Source: Pseudomonas sp. FP198
GTDB taxonomy: Bacteria; Pseudomonadota; Gammaproteobacteria; Pseudomonadales; Pseudomonadaceae
Assembly: GCF_030687895.1 (NCBI RefSeq)
Contig: NZ_CP117452.1
Span: 3,551,501 to 3,615,500, forward strand
DNA: 64,000 bases
Direction of reading: 5' to 3'
Under the pieces are notes generated by a model that was not told the DNA's origin, searched no databases, and saw only the letters and a program-made list of their open reading frames with translations. Position 1 is the first letter of the stretch; the number at the start of each line of letters is the position of its first letter. Shown one piece after another: positions 53,926 through 62,466 of this stretch. The position numbers and the translations under genes are program-made.

Positions 53926-54333
53926 TCAAAGCCCTTCTCCGGAAGGGCTTTCGCGTTGGAGCGCCGCTTCCACCGCCGCCTTGTCGATGACCGACCACAC
54001 GCGAGCGATTTTTCCGCCATCGAAGGCGTAGAACACATTCTCGGAAAAGCGAATCCGCCGGCCATCGGTCTCAAGCCCGAGAAACCGGCCGCGCGGCGAG
54101 CAATCGAACAGCAGTCGGGCCGCGACATTCGGCGGTTCGACCACCAGCAGGTCGATAGTGAAACGCAAGTCGGCAATGGTCCTCACGTCGTTTTCCAGCA
54201 TCGCCCGATAGCCCGCCAAACCCACCGGTTCACCGTTGTATTGCACGTTGTCATCAACAAAGCTGCCCAGTTCCTGCCAACGACGGGCATTCAGGCAGAC
54301 GATGTAATTGCGGTATTGCTCGGCCAGGTCCAT
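53926..54333 (-). CDS. SnoaL-like ester cyclase / NTF2-fold protein
   Basis: A 135-residue NTF2-like protein of the SnoaL ester-cyclase group: MDLAEQYRNYIVCLNARRWQ, then DDNVQYNGEPVGLAGYRAML and the closing VFYAFDGGKIARVWSVIDKAA. The start at 54333 is preferred because GAGG lies eight bases upstream; ATG at 54339 would be too close to it. Such proteins act on small cyclic ligands; the substrate is unknown. Confidence 0.75.
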   Translation of the reverse strand: MDLAEQYRNYIVCLNARRWQELGSFVDDNVQYNGEPVGLAGYRAMLENDVRTIADLRFTIDLLVVEPPNVAARLLFDCSPRGRFLGLETDGRRIRFSENVFYAFDGGKIARVWSVIDKAAVEAALQRESPSGEGL

Positions 54334-54402
54334 GTCCATGTCCTCGGTTCCCAGGGCGTATTTTGAGGACCGCACCGGGAGACCAAGGTTCTGGTTCGCA
54401 CC

Positions 54403-54795
54403 CTACCCCTCGAACCGCCCCGTGCCCTCGCGATCATGTTCATAGCGCCGTGAGAGTGGAAACGCCGGCAGCCAGGATTCGCGGCGCACGGTCCAGCTTT
54501 CGTAGGTGGGCATCAGTTGGTCGGGCGCATCCAGTGTGCCCAGGTTGACTTCGACCTCGTCGCCGCTGCGGGCGAAGACGGACGAGCCGCAGTGGGGGCA
54601 GAAAAAACGTCCGGCGTAATCCCGGGTTTCACCGCGGACGGTCACCGCGTCCCCGGGGAACACGGCGGCGGCGAAAAACAGCGCGCCATGGTGCTTGCGG
54701 CAATCCAGGCAGTGGCACAGGCCAACCCGGTATGGGCGCCCCGAAGCTTCAATGCGAACGTTGCCGCACAGGCAACCGCCAGTGAATCGGTCCAT
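54403..54795 (-). CDS. GFA-family protein (glutathione-dependent formaldehyde-activating-like)
   Basis: A 130-residue zinc-binding protein with the GFA domain. Metal-binding cysteines appear in GGCLCGNVRIEA, LCHCLDCRKHHGA and FFCPHCGSSVFA. Some family members help form S-hydroxymethylglutathione; most, like this one, have no tested role. ATG at 54795 follows AGGAG. It is on the same strand as, and upstream of, the SnoaL-like gene. Confidence 0.8.
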   Translation of the reverse strand: MDRFTGGCLCGNVRIEASGRPYRVGLCHCLDCRKHHGALFFAAAVFPGDAVTVRGETRDYAGRFFCPHCGSSVFARSGDEVEVNLGTLDAPDQLMPTYESWTVRRESWLPAFPLSRRYEHDREGTGRFEG

Positions 54796-54825
54796 CGTCG
54801 ATCTCCTCTGCATTCGAGAGAATTT

Positions 54826-55752
54826 TCATGACACAGGCCGATCAATAATAGGCGCATGTTGCGCCATCAGCTCCACCACCCAGTCGATGAATACCCGCAG
54901 TTTGGCGCTGATGTGCCGGTTCGGCGGGTAAGCCACGTAAAGCGGCATCGACTCCAGATGCCAGCCTTCGAACAGCGGCACCAGTGCGCCTTGCGCCTCG
55001 TGGAGGCGGGACATGTACTGGGGCAGCCATAACACGCCCAGTCCCGCCAGGCCGGCGGCGAGGTAAGCGTTGCCATCGTCGACAGCAAGCACATGGCGGC
55101 CCTTGATATGAAGGTATTCGTCATCCTTGTGCATGGCATAAGGCAGGGCCTTGCCGGTGCGCGCCCACAGGAAACCGACGATGCGGTGCGCGGAATCTTC
55201 CAGCTCCCGGGGATGAAGGGGGATACCCTCGCGCGCCAGGTAACTCGGCGCCGCAAAGACGCCCAGGGCCAGGTCGCCGACGCGCCGGGCGATCAGCGAC
55301 TGGTCCGTCAGTTCACCGCCGCGCACCACGCAATCGACGTTTTCGTCGAGCATGTTGACGATGCGATCGCTGACGCCCAAGTCGATCTGGATGTCCGGGT
55401 ATCGCTGAAAGAAACCCGGCAATGCCGGTACCAGGATCATCGCGGCCAGCGGACTCGGCACGTCAACCCGTAGCCGTCCACGGGGCAGCGACTGGGCAGT
55501 GGACAGGCTGGTTTCGGCATCGTCCAGGTCGGCCAGCAGGCGAGTCGCCCGCTCGTAGAAAACCGCGCCGTCCGCGGTGACATTGACCTTGCGGGTGGTG
55601 CGGTTGAGCAGCCTGACGCGCAGCCGCGCCTCCAGCTGCTGCACCAGTTGGGTCACAGTGGTCTTGCTCATGTGCAGGGTCTCGGCGGCCTTGGTGAAGC
55701 TGCCCGCCTCCACGACACGTACGAACGCCTGCATCGCATCGAAACGATCCAT
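54826..55752 (-). CDS. LysR-family transcriptional regulator
   Basis: A 308-residue LysR protein. The helix-turn-helix is SFTKAAETLHMSKTTVTQLV (residues 18-37), followed by an effector domain (GRLRVDVPSPLAAMILVPAL onward). The start is at 55752; the open frame that continues to 56433 on this strand crosses the divergent RidA gene and is a shadow. It faces the RidA gene divergently, its probable target. Confidence 0.87.
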   Translation of the reverse strand: MDRFDAMQAFVRVVEAGSFTKAAETLHMSKTTVTQLVQQLEARLRVRLLNRTTRKVNVTADGAVFYERATRLLADLDDAETSLSTAQSLPRGRLRVDVPSPLAAMILVPALPGFFQRYPDIQIDLGVSDRIVNMLDENVDCVVRGGELTDQSLIARRVGDLALGVFAAPSYLAREGIPLHPRELEDSAHRIVGFLWARTGKALPYAMHKDDEYLHIKGRHVLAVDDGNAYLAAGLAGLGVLWLPQYMSRLHEAQGALVPLFEGWHLESMPLYVAYPPNRHISAKLRVFIDWVVELMAQHAPIIDRPVS

Positions 55753-55884
55753 GGGTGCCTCGGATTGTTTGGGTTCTACAAACAGTGATCGCCAAGGTTG
55801 CTCGTTTATCGCCGCGACACAAGCCCCTAGAGTGACTTCATCGTTGATTTCCCGCCGCTTGCGGCTCATTTGATGGAGACACCC

Positions 55885-56289
55885 ATGACACAGCGCGACG
55901 TTGTTTTCCCACCCGGCCGCCAGGCGCTCTACGAGCGCAACCGTTACTCGCCGGCGATTCGTTCCAATGGTTTCCTGTTCGTCTCCGGGCAGGTCGGCAG
56001 CACCGAGGACGGTTCCCCGGAGCCGCACCTGGAGGATCAGGTCCGGCGTGCGTTCAACAATCTGAAGGCGATCCTGGCGGCTGCCGATTGCAGCTTTGAC
56101 GATGTGGTTGACGTGACGGTCTTCATGGTCGATCCGCAGTCGATATTCGAGCGAGTCTGGAGCGTCGTGCCGGAGTTCTGGGGCAACGCGCCGCACCCCA
56201 CGCTGACGGCGGTGGGCGTGACGTGGTTGTATGGTTTCCAGTTCGAGATCAAGGTGATTGCCCGGTTGCCGGAAACCACCGGGAGCTGA
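55885..56289 (+). CDS. RidA-family protein
   Basis: A 134-residue RidA/YjgF-type protein, a trimeric enamine/imine deaminase fold. The core is YSPAIRSNGFLFVSGQVGST, then EDQVRRAFNNLKAILAAADC, DVVDVTVFMVDPQ and the closing PHPTLTAVGVTWLYGFQFEI. The C-terminal Arg of canonical RidA (in the P-x-R-A-x-V motif) is not present; TLTAVGVTW stands in its place, so this is a divergent member. GGAG precedes the ATG at 55885. Divergent from the LysR gene. Confidence 0.83.
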   Translation: MTQRDVVFPPGRQALYERNRYSPAIRSNGFLFVSGQVGSTEDGSPEPHLEDQVRRAFNNLKAILAAADCSFDDVVDVTVFMVDPQSIFERVWSVVPEFWGNAPHPTLTAVGVTWLYGFQFEIKVIARLPETTGS

Positions 56290-56310
56290 CTTTGGTTTCA
56301 GCTCTGCTGC

Positions 56311-56410
56311 CGCTTTCGCGAGCAGGCTCGCTCCCACAAGGAATGGGGTTGTCGGAAAGTCGAGGGCACACTCAAATCCAATGTGGGAGCGAGCCTGCTC
56401 GCGAAGGCGG
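56311..56410. repeat. REP/BIME inverted pair, family A
   Basis: Inverted copies of GTGGGAGCGAGCCTGCTCGC (C variant), here with the outward arm order, between the RidA gene and the convergent VOC gene. Confidence 0.8.
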
Positions 56411-56445
56411 CGGTACATCCAACACCTCTGCAAGCTGTGCCGCCG

Positions 56446-56925
56446 TCAGCCCCTCACCGCCGCCTCAATCGCCGCAATATCGATCCTGGTCATGTTCATC
56501 ATGGTCTCGAAGGCGCGCCTGGCGGCGGCTTTGTCGGAACTGGTGACCGCTTCGATCAGCACCCGCGGACTGATCTGCCACGACACGCCCCACTTGTCCT
56601 TGCACCATCCGCAGGCGCTCGCCTGGCCGCCATTGTCGATGATTGCGTTCCACAAGCGGTCGGTTTCGGCCTGGTCATCGGTGGCCACCTGGAAAGAAAA
56701 CGCTTCGTTGTGCTTGAACATCGCCCCGCCATTCAGGCCGATACAGGGGATGCCGATCACCGTGAAATCCACGGTGAGCACGTCGCCCTCCTGGCCCGCC
56801 GGGTAGTCGCCGGGCGCGTAGTGGATGGCGTTCACCGCACTGTCGGGAAAGGTAGCCGCGTAGAACTGCGCAGCTTCCTGAGCGGTGCCGTCATACCAGA
56901 GACAGATCCTGTTCTTGTTGTTCAT
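56446..56925 (-). CDS. VOC-family protein (PhnB/3-demethylubiquinone methyltransferase-like)
   Basis: A 159-residue vicinal-oxygen-chelate protein: ICLWYDGTAQEAAQFYAATF and DFTVIGIPCIGLNGGAMFKH fit the PhnB-type group often mislabelled as a 3-demethylubiquinone methyltransferase. The later GWCKDKWGVSWQISPRVLIE is also typical. It has no methyltransferase motifs. ATG at 56925 follows GGAG. The role is unknown. Confidence 0.82.
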   Translation of the reverse strand: MNNKNRICLWYDGTAQEAAQFYAATFPDSAVNAIHYAPGDYPAGQEGDVLTVDFTVIGIPCIGLNGGAMFKHNEAFSFQVATDDQAETDRLWNAIIDNGGQASACGWCKDKWGVSWQISPRVLIEAVTSSDKAAARRAFETMMNMTRIDIAAIEAAVRG

Positions 56926-56991
56926 CCGGATTCTCCGCAAGGGGCTGGACCGTGAAGTCTAGCAGCCCCTCCAGAGGTGAATGAGCAGACC

Positions 56992-58293
56992 TCAGGTAAA
57001 CAGATCGACGCCCAGCTGGAACGCGACCCACAACGCCAGGCCAGTGGCAAATACCAGCGCGATGTTTTCGAACAGGTTGTTGCGGTATTCCTTGCTCAGC
57101 AGCGACTTCTGGTTGGACATGATCAACAGGCCCAGGGAGATCACCGGCAGGCCGATGATGTTCAGGGCGTTGACACCGATGGTCAGGGTCACGAAGTCTG
57201 GCATGCCGGGCAACGACCAGATCAGCGGCGTCACCAGGATGAACAGCATGAACCATTTGTGCATCGGGTCACGGTGGAACTCTTTGCCATAGCGCTCGCG
57301 ACGTTCGGGCCGCACGTGCTGGAAGGCGTCGGTGATGAGCATCGGGAACGCCGTGGTCTTGCCGGAAATGCTGGCGAACAGCGTGGCGAAGACACCGATG
57401 AAGAACACATACCAGCCAATTGGGCCAAAGAAGATTTCCAGGGCCTTGCCCAGGTCGCCCAGGGTTTTGACTTCGATGCCGTTGGGCCGCAGGATTTCCG
57501 CGCCGACGATCCAGATCGCCAGGTTGATGATGATCCCGACGAACACCGCAAACAGCAGGTCGTTGCGCTGGATACGCTTGTGCTCAGGACCCACCCAGCC
57601 TTTCTGGCGCATAACGTAGGGGTGAACGAAGTTGGCGATGGAACCCGCCACTGCGCCGATCACCGAGACCGCCACCAGCAGCGCACCGTGCACGCCTTCA
57701 TCCGGCGGAATGCTGAAGCCGATGGTGCCTTTGACGATGCCGGCGACATCCGGGCCGGACATCATCGCCAGGGCCAGGAACGCCAAGGTCATGATCGCCA
57801 GCAGCGCCTTCATCACGCCTTCGATCATCGAATAGATATTGCGCCCGACCAGCATCCACACCGCCAGCACCACCGCCACCGAACAGAGCAGCGGATAATC
57901 GGTCTTGAGCAGCATCGCCAAGGCCTCGCCGGCACCCTTGATCATGTAGGCATTCATCAGGTGCCCCATGAGCAGCGCGTACACCAGCAGGAACCAGGCA
58001 AAAAACGGATTGAGTTGCGCGTAGCCCTGCAGGATGGTCATGCCCTGGTTATTGCAAAGCTGGAAGCGCGCGATGATGTTGACGATCAGATAGCGCAGCA
58101 GCAGAGACACCGCCAGCACCCACATCATGGCGTAGCCGTAGTTGGCCCCCGCCACGGAAGAAGTGATGAGGTCGCCTGCGCCCAGCCAGGAAAGTACCGC
58201 AATGATGCCCGGGCCCAGAAGCTTCAACAGGCGTACGAAGCGGCTTTGCGCGGGGGCTGCAGCCTGCCCTTCGGCGGAAGGTATGCTCGACAT
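56992..58293 (-). CDS. Nramp-family divalent metal transporter, atypical
   Basis: A 433-residue membrane protein with about eleven transmembrane segments. It fits the Nramp superfamily in length and topology, but the signature motifs differ: TM1 reads GAGDLITSS where canonical transporters have DPGN, and TM6 reads NFVHPYVM where they have MPHN. Such changes imply a different ion preference from Mn/Fe Nramp. The later FASISGKTTAFPMLITDAFQ segment is typical of this divergent branch. An inverted repeat (GTACGA-CA-TCGTAC) lies 55 bases upstream of the start, a possible operator. No partner gene in the window. Confidence 0.78.
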   Translation of the reverse strand: MSSIPSAEGQAAAPAQSRFVRLLKLLGPGIIAVLSWLGAGDLITSSVAGANYGYAMMWVLAVSLLLRYLIVNIIARFQLCNNQGMTILQGYAQLNPFFAWFLLVYALLMGHLMNAYMIKGAGEALAMLLKTDYPLLCSVAVVLAVWMLVGRNIYSMIEGVMKALLAIMTLAFLALAMMSGPDVAGIVKGTIGFSIPPDEGVHGALLVAVSVIGAVAGSIANFVHPYVMRQKGWVGPEHKRIQRNDLLFAVFVGIIINLAIWIVGAEILRPNGIEVKTLGDLGKALEIFFGPIGWYVFFIGVFATLFASISGKTTAFPMLITDAFQHVRPERRERYGKEFHRDPMHKWFMLFILVTPLIWSLPGMPDFVTLTIGVNALNIIGLPVISLGLLIMSNQKSLLSKEYRNNLFENIALVFATGLALWVAFQLGVDLFT

Positions 58294-58348
58294 GGATGGA
58301 GTCTCCGTTGTTTTTTTTGTGAGAAACGGACACAGTCGACCATATTTC

Positions 58349-58362
58349 GTACGACATCGTAC
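58349..58362. promoter_or_regulatory. inverted repeat upstream of the Nramp-like gene
   Basis: GTACGA, CA, TCGTAC form a 14-bp inverted repeat 55 bases before the start codon. Dyads of this kind are bound by GntR-type regulators, so this may be an operator. It does not look like a Fur or MntR box. Confidence 0.4.
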
Positions 58363-58438
58363 AACTCTAATTTATCGAGAGTATGTAAAAATGTTTCGTC
58401 GCTGCCCGGGCGGCAAACAGCCATTATTGAACGCGCTG

Positions 58439-58678
58439 TCAGTGGCCCTCCCCTCGTTCGCCGTTATTGATCATCCACCGAATCATGCTCGCCAGCGGCA
58501 CGCGATAGTGCTGGGCGGCGCACAAGCCGGCTTGTTCGGGGTCGTACCATTCGACGTAGCGGCTGAGCAGCACATGCCGGCCATCCTCGGCGAGCCGCAA
58601 CTCGACTTCGCGGCAATGCAACGCACCCTGGTCGAGTGTCTTCACTCGCCGATGCAGCACCAGCGCCTGGCTATTCAT
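58439..58678 (-). CDS. small hypothetical protein downstream of mlaA-like gene (79 aa)
   Basis: A 79-residue soluble protein: MNSQALVLHRRVKTLDQGAL, then EVELRLAEDGRHVLLSRYVE and HYRVPLASMIRWMINNGERG. I do not recognise the family. Its start overlaps the end of the MlaA-type gene by eight bases on the same strand, so it is probably translated from the same mRNA. Confidence 0.6.
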   Translation of the reverse strand: MNSQALVLHRRVKTLDQGALHCREVELRLAEDGRHVLLSRYVEWYDPEQAGLCAAQHYRVPLASMIRWMINNGERGEGH

Positions 58679-59453
58679 CCTCGGCACCCTGTTCCCGACA
58701 TTGCGGGTTGTCCTGGACGGCACCCAGTTTCCCGTCGGCGACAAAATCGGCGCGCCGCTGGGCGACCGCGTCTCGCAGGGCCACGTAGTAATCGGCCTGG
58801 GTCTGCAATTTGTCGGTGAGCGGCAGCGCCTCGGCGCGGCCATCGACGACGCCGCCCACGGTCTTGATCGTGCCCAGGGTTTCGACGGTATCGCTGTTGC
58901 TGCCGAACGGGTCCACCGCGAAGCTCACCACCTTGCCGGTCGCGTCCCTGAGGTTGCCAGTGCCGAACAATGGCAGCTCGACGATCGGCCCCGGAGCGAT
59001 ATTCCAGACGCCGAAAGTCTGGCCGAAATCGGATTCGTGACGGGCGATGCCCATCTTGCCCGACACGTCGATCAGCCCGACGATGCCCACCGTGGTGTTG
59101 ATGACGAAACGGCCCAGGGTAGTGACCGAACGCTCGCCGTTGCCTTGCAGCAAATCGTTGATGAAGACCTTGGGCTCGCCGAAGTTGGCGACGAAGTTGT
59201 GCACGCCGCTCTGGAACATCTCCGGCAGTTTGCGATAACCACGGGCGATGGGGGCCAGGGCATAGTCGTCCACGGTACGGTTGAAGGCGAAGATGCCGCG
59301 GTTCACCGGTTCCGCCGGATCATGCACGGCATAGGGCATATTCTCGCAGCTGCCCGGTGTTGCGGGCGGCGTGCTGCTGCAACCGCTGGCAAACGCCGCC
59401 AGCGCAACGACGACGGTGGATCGAACAAGCAGCGCGGGTCTGGCGATCGGCAT
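58671..59453 (-). CDS. mlaA: MlaA (VacJ) family lipoprotein
   Basis: A 260-residue outer-membrane lipoprotein of the Mla phospholipid-retrieval system. A signal peptide with lipobox FASGC precedes the mature protein; the MlaA core is DPAEPVNRGIFAFNRTVDDY, then VANFGEPKVFINDLLQGNGE, RFVINTTVGIVGLIDVSGKM and FGVWNIAPGPIVELPLFG. Other mla genes are elsewhere, as is usual for this gene. The next gene downstream overlaps it by eight bases. Confidence 0.88.
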   Translation of the reverse strand: MPIARPALLVRSTVVVALAAFASGCSSTPPATPGSCENMPYAVHDPAEPVNRGIFAFNRTVDDYALAPIARGYRKLPEMFQSGVHNFVANFGEPKVFINDLLQGNGERSVTTLGRFVINTTVGIVGLIDVSGKMGIARHESDFGQTFGVWNIAPGPIVELPLFGTGNLRDATGKVVSFAVDPFGSNSDTVETLGTIKTVGGVVDGRAEALPLTDKLQTQADYYVALRDAVAQRRADFVADGKLGAVQDNPQCREQGAEDE

Positions 59454-59514
59454 ACAGAATTATCTCGGCGAGGAATGAGGGGTGCCTGACAGTTGAAAGC
59501 CGAACACCCAACCC

Positions 59515-59606
59515 GTGGCGAGGGAGCTTGCTCCCGCTGGGTCGCGAAGCGGCCCCAAAAATCCATGAGCGCTTCGCACTCAAGCGGGAGCAAGCTCCCT
59601 CGCCAC
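59515..59606. repeat. REP/BIME inverted pair, family B
   Basis: Inverted copies of GTGGCGAGGGAGCTTGCTCC between the divergent mlaA and response-regulator genes. Confidence 0.85.
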
Positions 59607-59765
59607 AGGGTTCAATGCACAACTTCACTGGCTGACATCGAGGCAATCCTGCCGCGGTTTTCTTGCCCGAAGATTTCCGCAATGTTGCGTGCCGGTCGCT
59701 TTGTTTCCGGATTGAAATATATGACGCAAGCGGCGGATTGACCCTAGTATCGCCTCCTGTATCCA

Positions 59766-60494
59766 TTGCCCGACGTGACCCCTGTGAGCCATCTACTCCT
59801 GGTGGACGACGACCTCGAAGTCCTCGCCCTCCTGCGCAAATTCCTCGAACAACATGGCTACAGCGTCGAAGTGGCCGCCGACGGCGTGGCGCTGTGGCAA
59901 GCGGTCGAGCGGCGGATGCCCGACCTGATCATCCTCGACGTCATGCTGCCGGGCGACAACGGCCTGGTGCTTTGCCAGCGACTGCGGGCCGAACACCGGG
60001 TCGGGATCATCATGCTCACCGCCATGGGCGAACTGAGCGACCGCGTCGTCGGCCTGGAAATGGGCGCCGACGATTACCTGACCAAACCCTTCGACGCCCG
60101 CGAACTGCTGGCCCGGGTCCGCGCCGTCCTGCGGCGTACTGGCGAAGCCAGGGGCAGCCTGGGCGATATCTCCCGACCCGTGCTGGAATTCGAAGGCTGG
60201 CAACTGGACGTCACCCGTCGCGAGTTGCGCTCCCCCGACAAGGTCATGATTCCGCTGTCCACCGGCGAGTTCGAACTGCTGCTGGTCTTCGCCGAACATC
60301 CGCGCCGCGTCCTCACCCGCCAGCAATTGCTGGACCTGGCCCGGGGCGAAACCTTCGACGCGTTCGACCGCAGCATCGACGTCCAGGTCAGCCGCCTGCG
60401 GCGCAAATTGGAGACCGACGTCACGGGTCCGTCAATGATCCGTACCATCCGCAACAGCGGGTACCTGTTCAGCCCTCACGTGGTAAAGCGATGA
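59766..60494 (+). CDS. OmpR-family response regulator
   Basis: A protein of about 236-242 residues with a receiver (VDDDLEVLALL, phosphorylated Asp in LIILDVMLPGDNG, Lys in YLTKPFDARE) and a C-terminal winged helix (LSTGEFELLLVFAEHPRRVL, DVQVSRLRRKLE, IRTIRNSGYLF). The start is TTG at 59766 or, more likely, GTG at 59775 or 59784. It overlaps the sensor kinase gene by four bases. The pair resembles OmpR/EnvZ-like systems, but the signal is unknown. Confidence 0.88.
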   Translation: MPDVTPVSHLLLVDDDLEVLALLRKFLEQHGYSVEVAADGVALWQAVERRMPDLIILDVMLPGDNGLVLCQRLRAEHRVGIIMLTAMGELSDRVVGLEMGADDYLTKPFDARELLARVRAVLRRTGEARGSLGDISRPVLEFEGWQLDVTRRELRSPDKVMIPLSTGEFELLLVFAEHPRRVLTRQQLLDLARGETFDAFDRSIDVQVSRLRRKLETDVTGPSMIRTIRNSGYLFSPHVVKR

Positions 60495-61840
60495 CCGCCA
60501 AACCCTCGAAGATGCCTCGCCCCAGGGACACCGTGGCGCGCTGGATCGCCCTGACCACCATGGTCTCGATGCTGACGCTGCTGGCCCTCAACGAACTGTT
60601 CAGCCTGGTGGCCGGTGCGTGGGCGCGCCCTCCCCTGATGGAAACCGGCCTGATGGACAAGGCCGCGGCGATCACCCGCATCATCGACTCGGCCGATCCC
60701 GGCCAACGGCACGCCATTGCCCGTGTCGCCAGTGATCCCGGAATCAATGTGCAGTGGCTGCAGCGCTATGAGGAGGCGCAGCTGCCGGTGATCGGGGATC
60801 CGGAGTTCAGCGAAGGCTCGACGTTCCTGCGCCAGCAACTGAACAGGCCCGACGCCCGGATCGAGGCCTACGAGCCCAACGACTGGCCGGCCGCTGATGA
60901 CCCGAGCAGACGCTACGCGGTGATCATCGAGCTGTCTGACCATACCTGGGTCATCTTCTCGGTGGGCTCGCGCAGCTGGGGGCTGGGGGAATGGCAGCGC
61001 AACCTGATCATCATCGCGTTGATCCTGCTGTCGACCTTCATCGTCGCCCTGATTGCCACGCGGCACCTGGCAACCCCGCTGGAGCGCTTCGCCGAGGGTG
61101 CCCGGCGCTTCGGCGTGGACTTCCGGGCGCCGCCGATCCCGGTCGTCGGCCCCTTCGAGATCCGCCAGGCGATCCTGGCGTTCAATGCCATGCAGGCCCA
61201 GCTCAAGCATTTCGTCCAGGACCGCACGCAGATGCTCGCGGCGATCTCCCATGACCTGCGGGCACCGTTGACCCGCATGCGCCTGCGCGGCGAATTCATC
61301 GAGGATGCCGATCAGCAATCGCGCTTGTTCCGGGACGTCGACGAGATGCAGGCGATGGTCAACGCCGCGCTGGAATTCTTCCGCGACGAAGCGCGCCTCG
61401 AACACGCCACCGCGTTCGACCTGGCGGAGCTGCTGCACACCATCGTCGATGATTTCAGGGACGGCGGCATCGAAGTGTCTTTCGAAGGCGCCCAGCGGCT
61501 GGTCTACGTAGGCCGTCCCATCGGGATCAAGCGCGCGCTGACCAACCTGATCGACAACGCGGTCAAGTACGCCAGCGAACCGGGTGTCCAACTCAAGACC
61601 TTCATCGATCGCATCGAAATCCGCATCCAGGATCGCGGCCCGGGCATTGCCCCGGAATACCATGAGCAGGTCTTCGCACCGTTCTTTCGCATCGAGGGTT
61701 CACGCAACAAAAATACCGGTGGCGTCGGCCTGGGCCTGTCGGCCGCTCGGGCGACGGTGCTGGAGCACGGCGGCACACTGACGCTCAGGAACCGCCGGGG
61801 CGGCGGCCTGGAGGCCAGGGTCTCGCTGCCGCTCAATTGA
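60491..61840 (+). CDS. sensor histidine kinase of the OmpR-type pair
   Basis: A 449-residue membrane kinase: TM1 (about residues 17-41), a periplasmic sensor of about 120 residues, TM2 (about 169-187), HAMP, then the phospho-acceptor His in MLAAISHDLRAPLTRMRLRG and the ATPase boxes N (LTNLIDNAVKYA), G1 (QDRGPGIAP) and G2 (GGVGLGLS). All motifs are intact. ATGA overlap with the response-regulator gene. The longer frame from 59663 is a shadow. Confidence 0.9.
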   Translation: MTAKPSKMPRPRDTVARWIALTTMVSMLTLLALNELFSLVAGAWARPPLMETGLMDKAAAITRIIDSADPGQRHAIARVASDPGINVQWLQRYEEAQLPVIGDPEFSEGSTFLRQQLNRPDARIEAYEPNDWPAADDPSRRYAVIIELSDHTWVIFSVGSRSWGLGEWQRNLIIIALILLSTFIVALIATRHLATPLERFAEGARRFGVDFRAPPIPVVGPFEIRQAILAFNAMQAQLKHFVQDRTQMLAAISHDLRAPLTRMRLRGEFIEDADQQSRLFRDVDEMQAMVNAALEFFRDEARLEHATAFDLAELLHTIVDDFRDGGIEVSFEGAQRLVYVGRPIGIKRALTNLIDNAVKYASEPGVQLKTFIDRIEIRIQDRGPGIAPEYHEQVFAPFFRIEGSRNKNTGGVGLGLSAARATVLEHGGTLTLRNRRGGGLEARVSLPLN

Positions 61841-61943
61841 TGCTGGCAAGGCTCGCCCGGGAACAATCTCCTAAACATCGCGCGCCTTCCCCGGTAGGAT
61901 GTCCGGCCTTTTGACCCGGACCCAGCCGCCTGGAATTGCCCCG

Positions 61944-62465
61944 ATGATCCTGATCGTTTATGCCCATCCCTACCCCGACCAGTCGCGGGTCAACCAGCAG
62001 ATGCTCAAGCGCGCCGGCGCCAATCCGGACGTGGTCATACGCTCGCTCTACGATCTCTACCCGGATTTCGACATCGACGTCGAGGCGGAACAGCGCGCCG
62101 TCGAACAGGCACAGCTGGTCGTCCTGCAGCACCCGATGTACTGGTACAGCATGCCGCCCCTGCTCAAATTGTGGATCGACAAAGTCTTCACCCATGGCTG
62201 GGCGTACGGCAAAGGCGCCACGGCCCTGAACGGCAAAAGCCTGCTGTGGGCCGTCACCACGGGTGGCGAACACGATCATTTCCAGATGGGCGCCTACCCC
62301 GGCTTTGCCGTGCTGGCGCAGCCGCTCCAGGCCACGGCGCTCTACTGTCATATGCGCTGGCTGGAACCGCTGGTCGTGCATGGTGCGTTTGCCGGCGACG
62401 CCGAGGCCCAACGTGAACAGATCGAACACTATGGCGAACGCCTGGCCGCCTGGAAGGAAGCTTGA
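61944..62465 (+). CDS. kefF: KefF-like NAD(P)H quinone oxidoreductase, ancillary to KefC
   Basis: A 173-residue flavodoxin-fold oxidoreductase: [20 protein letters not shown], then [20 protein letters not shown] and [20 protein letters not shown]. This is KefF, which binds KefC and is needed for full activity of the glutathione-gated potassium channel. It ends one base before the kefC start, so the two are one unit. Confidence 0.9.
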   Translation: MILIVYAHPYPDQSRVNQQMLKRAGANPDVVIRSLYDLYPDFDIDVEAEQRAVEQAQLVVLQHPMYWYSMPPLLKLWIDKVFTHGWAYGKGATALNGKSLLWAVTTGGEHDHFQMGAYPGFAVLAQPLQATALYCHMRWLEPLVVHGAFAGDAEAQREQIEHYGERLAAWKEA

Positions 62466-62466
62466 T

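Noticed and set aside
55753..56433. Extension of the LysR frame through the RidA gene
   Set aside because: It is antisense to a well-supported RidA gene; LysR starts at 55752.
59663..60490. Extension of the sensor-kinase frame through the response regulator
   Set aside because: It overlaps a real OmpR-type gene in another frame; ATG at 60491 with the ATGA overlap is the real start.
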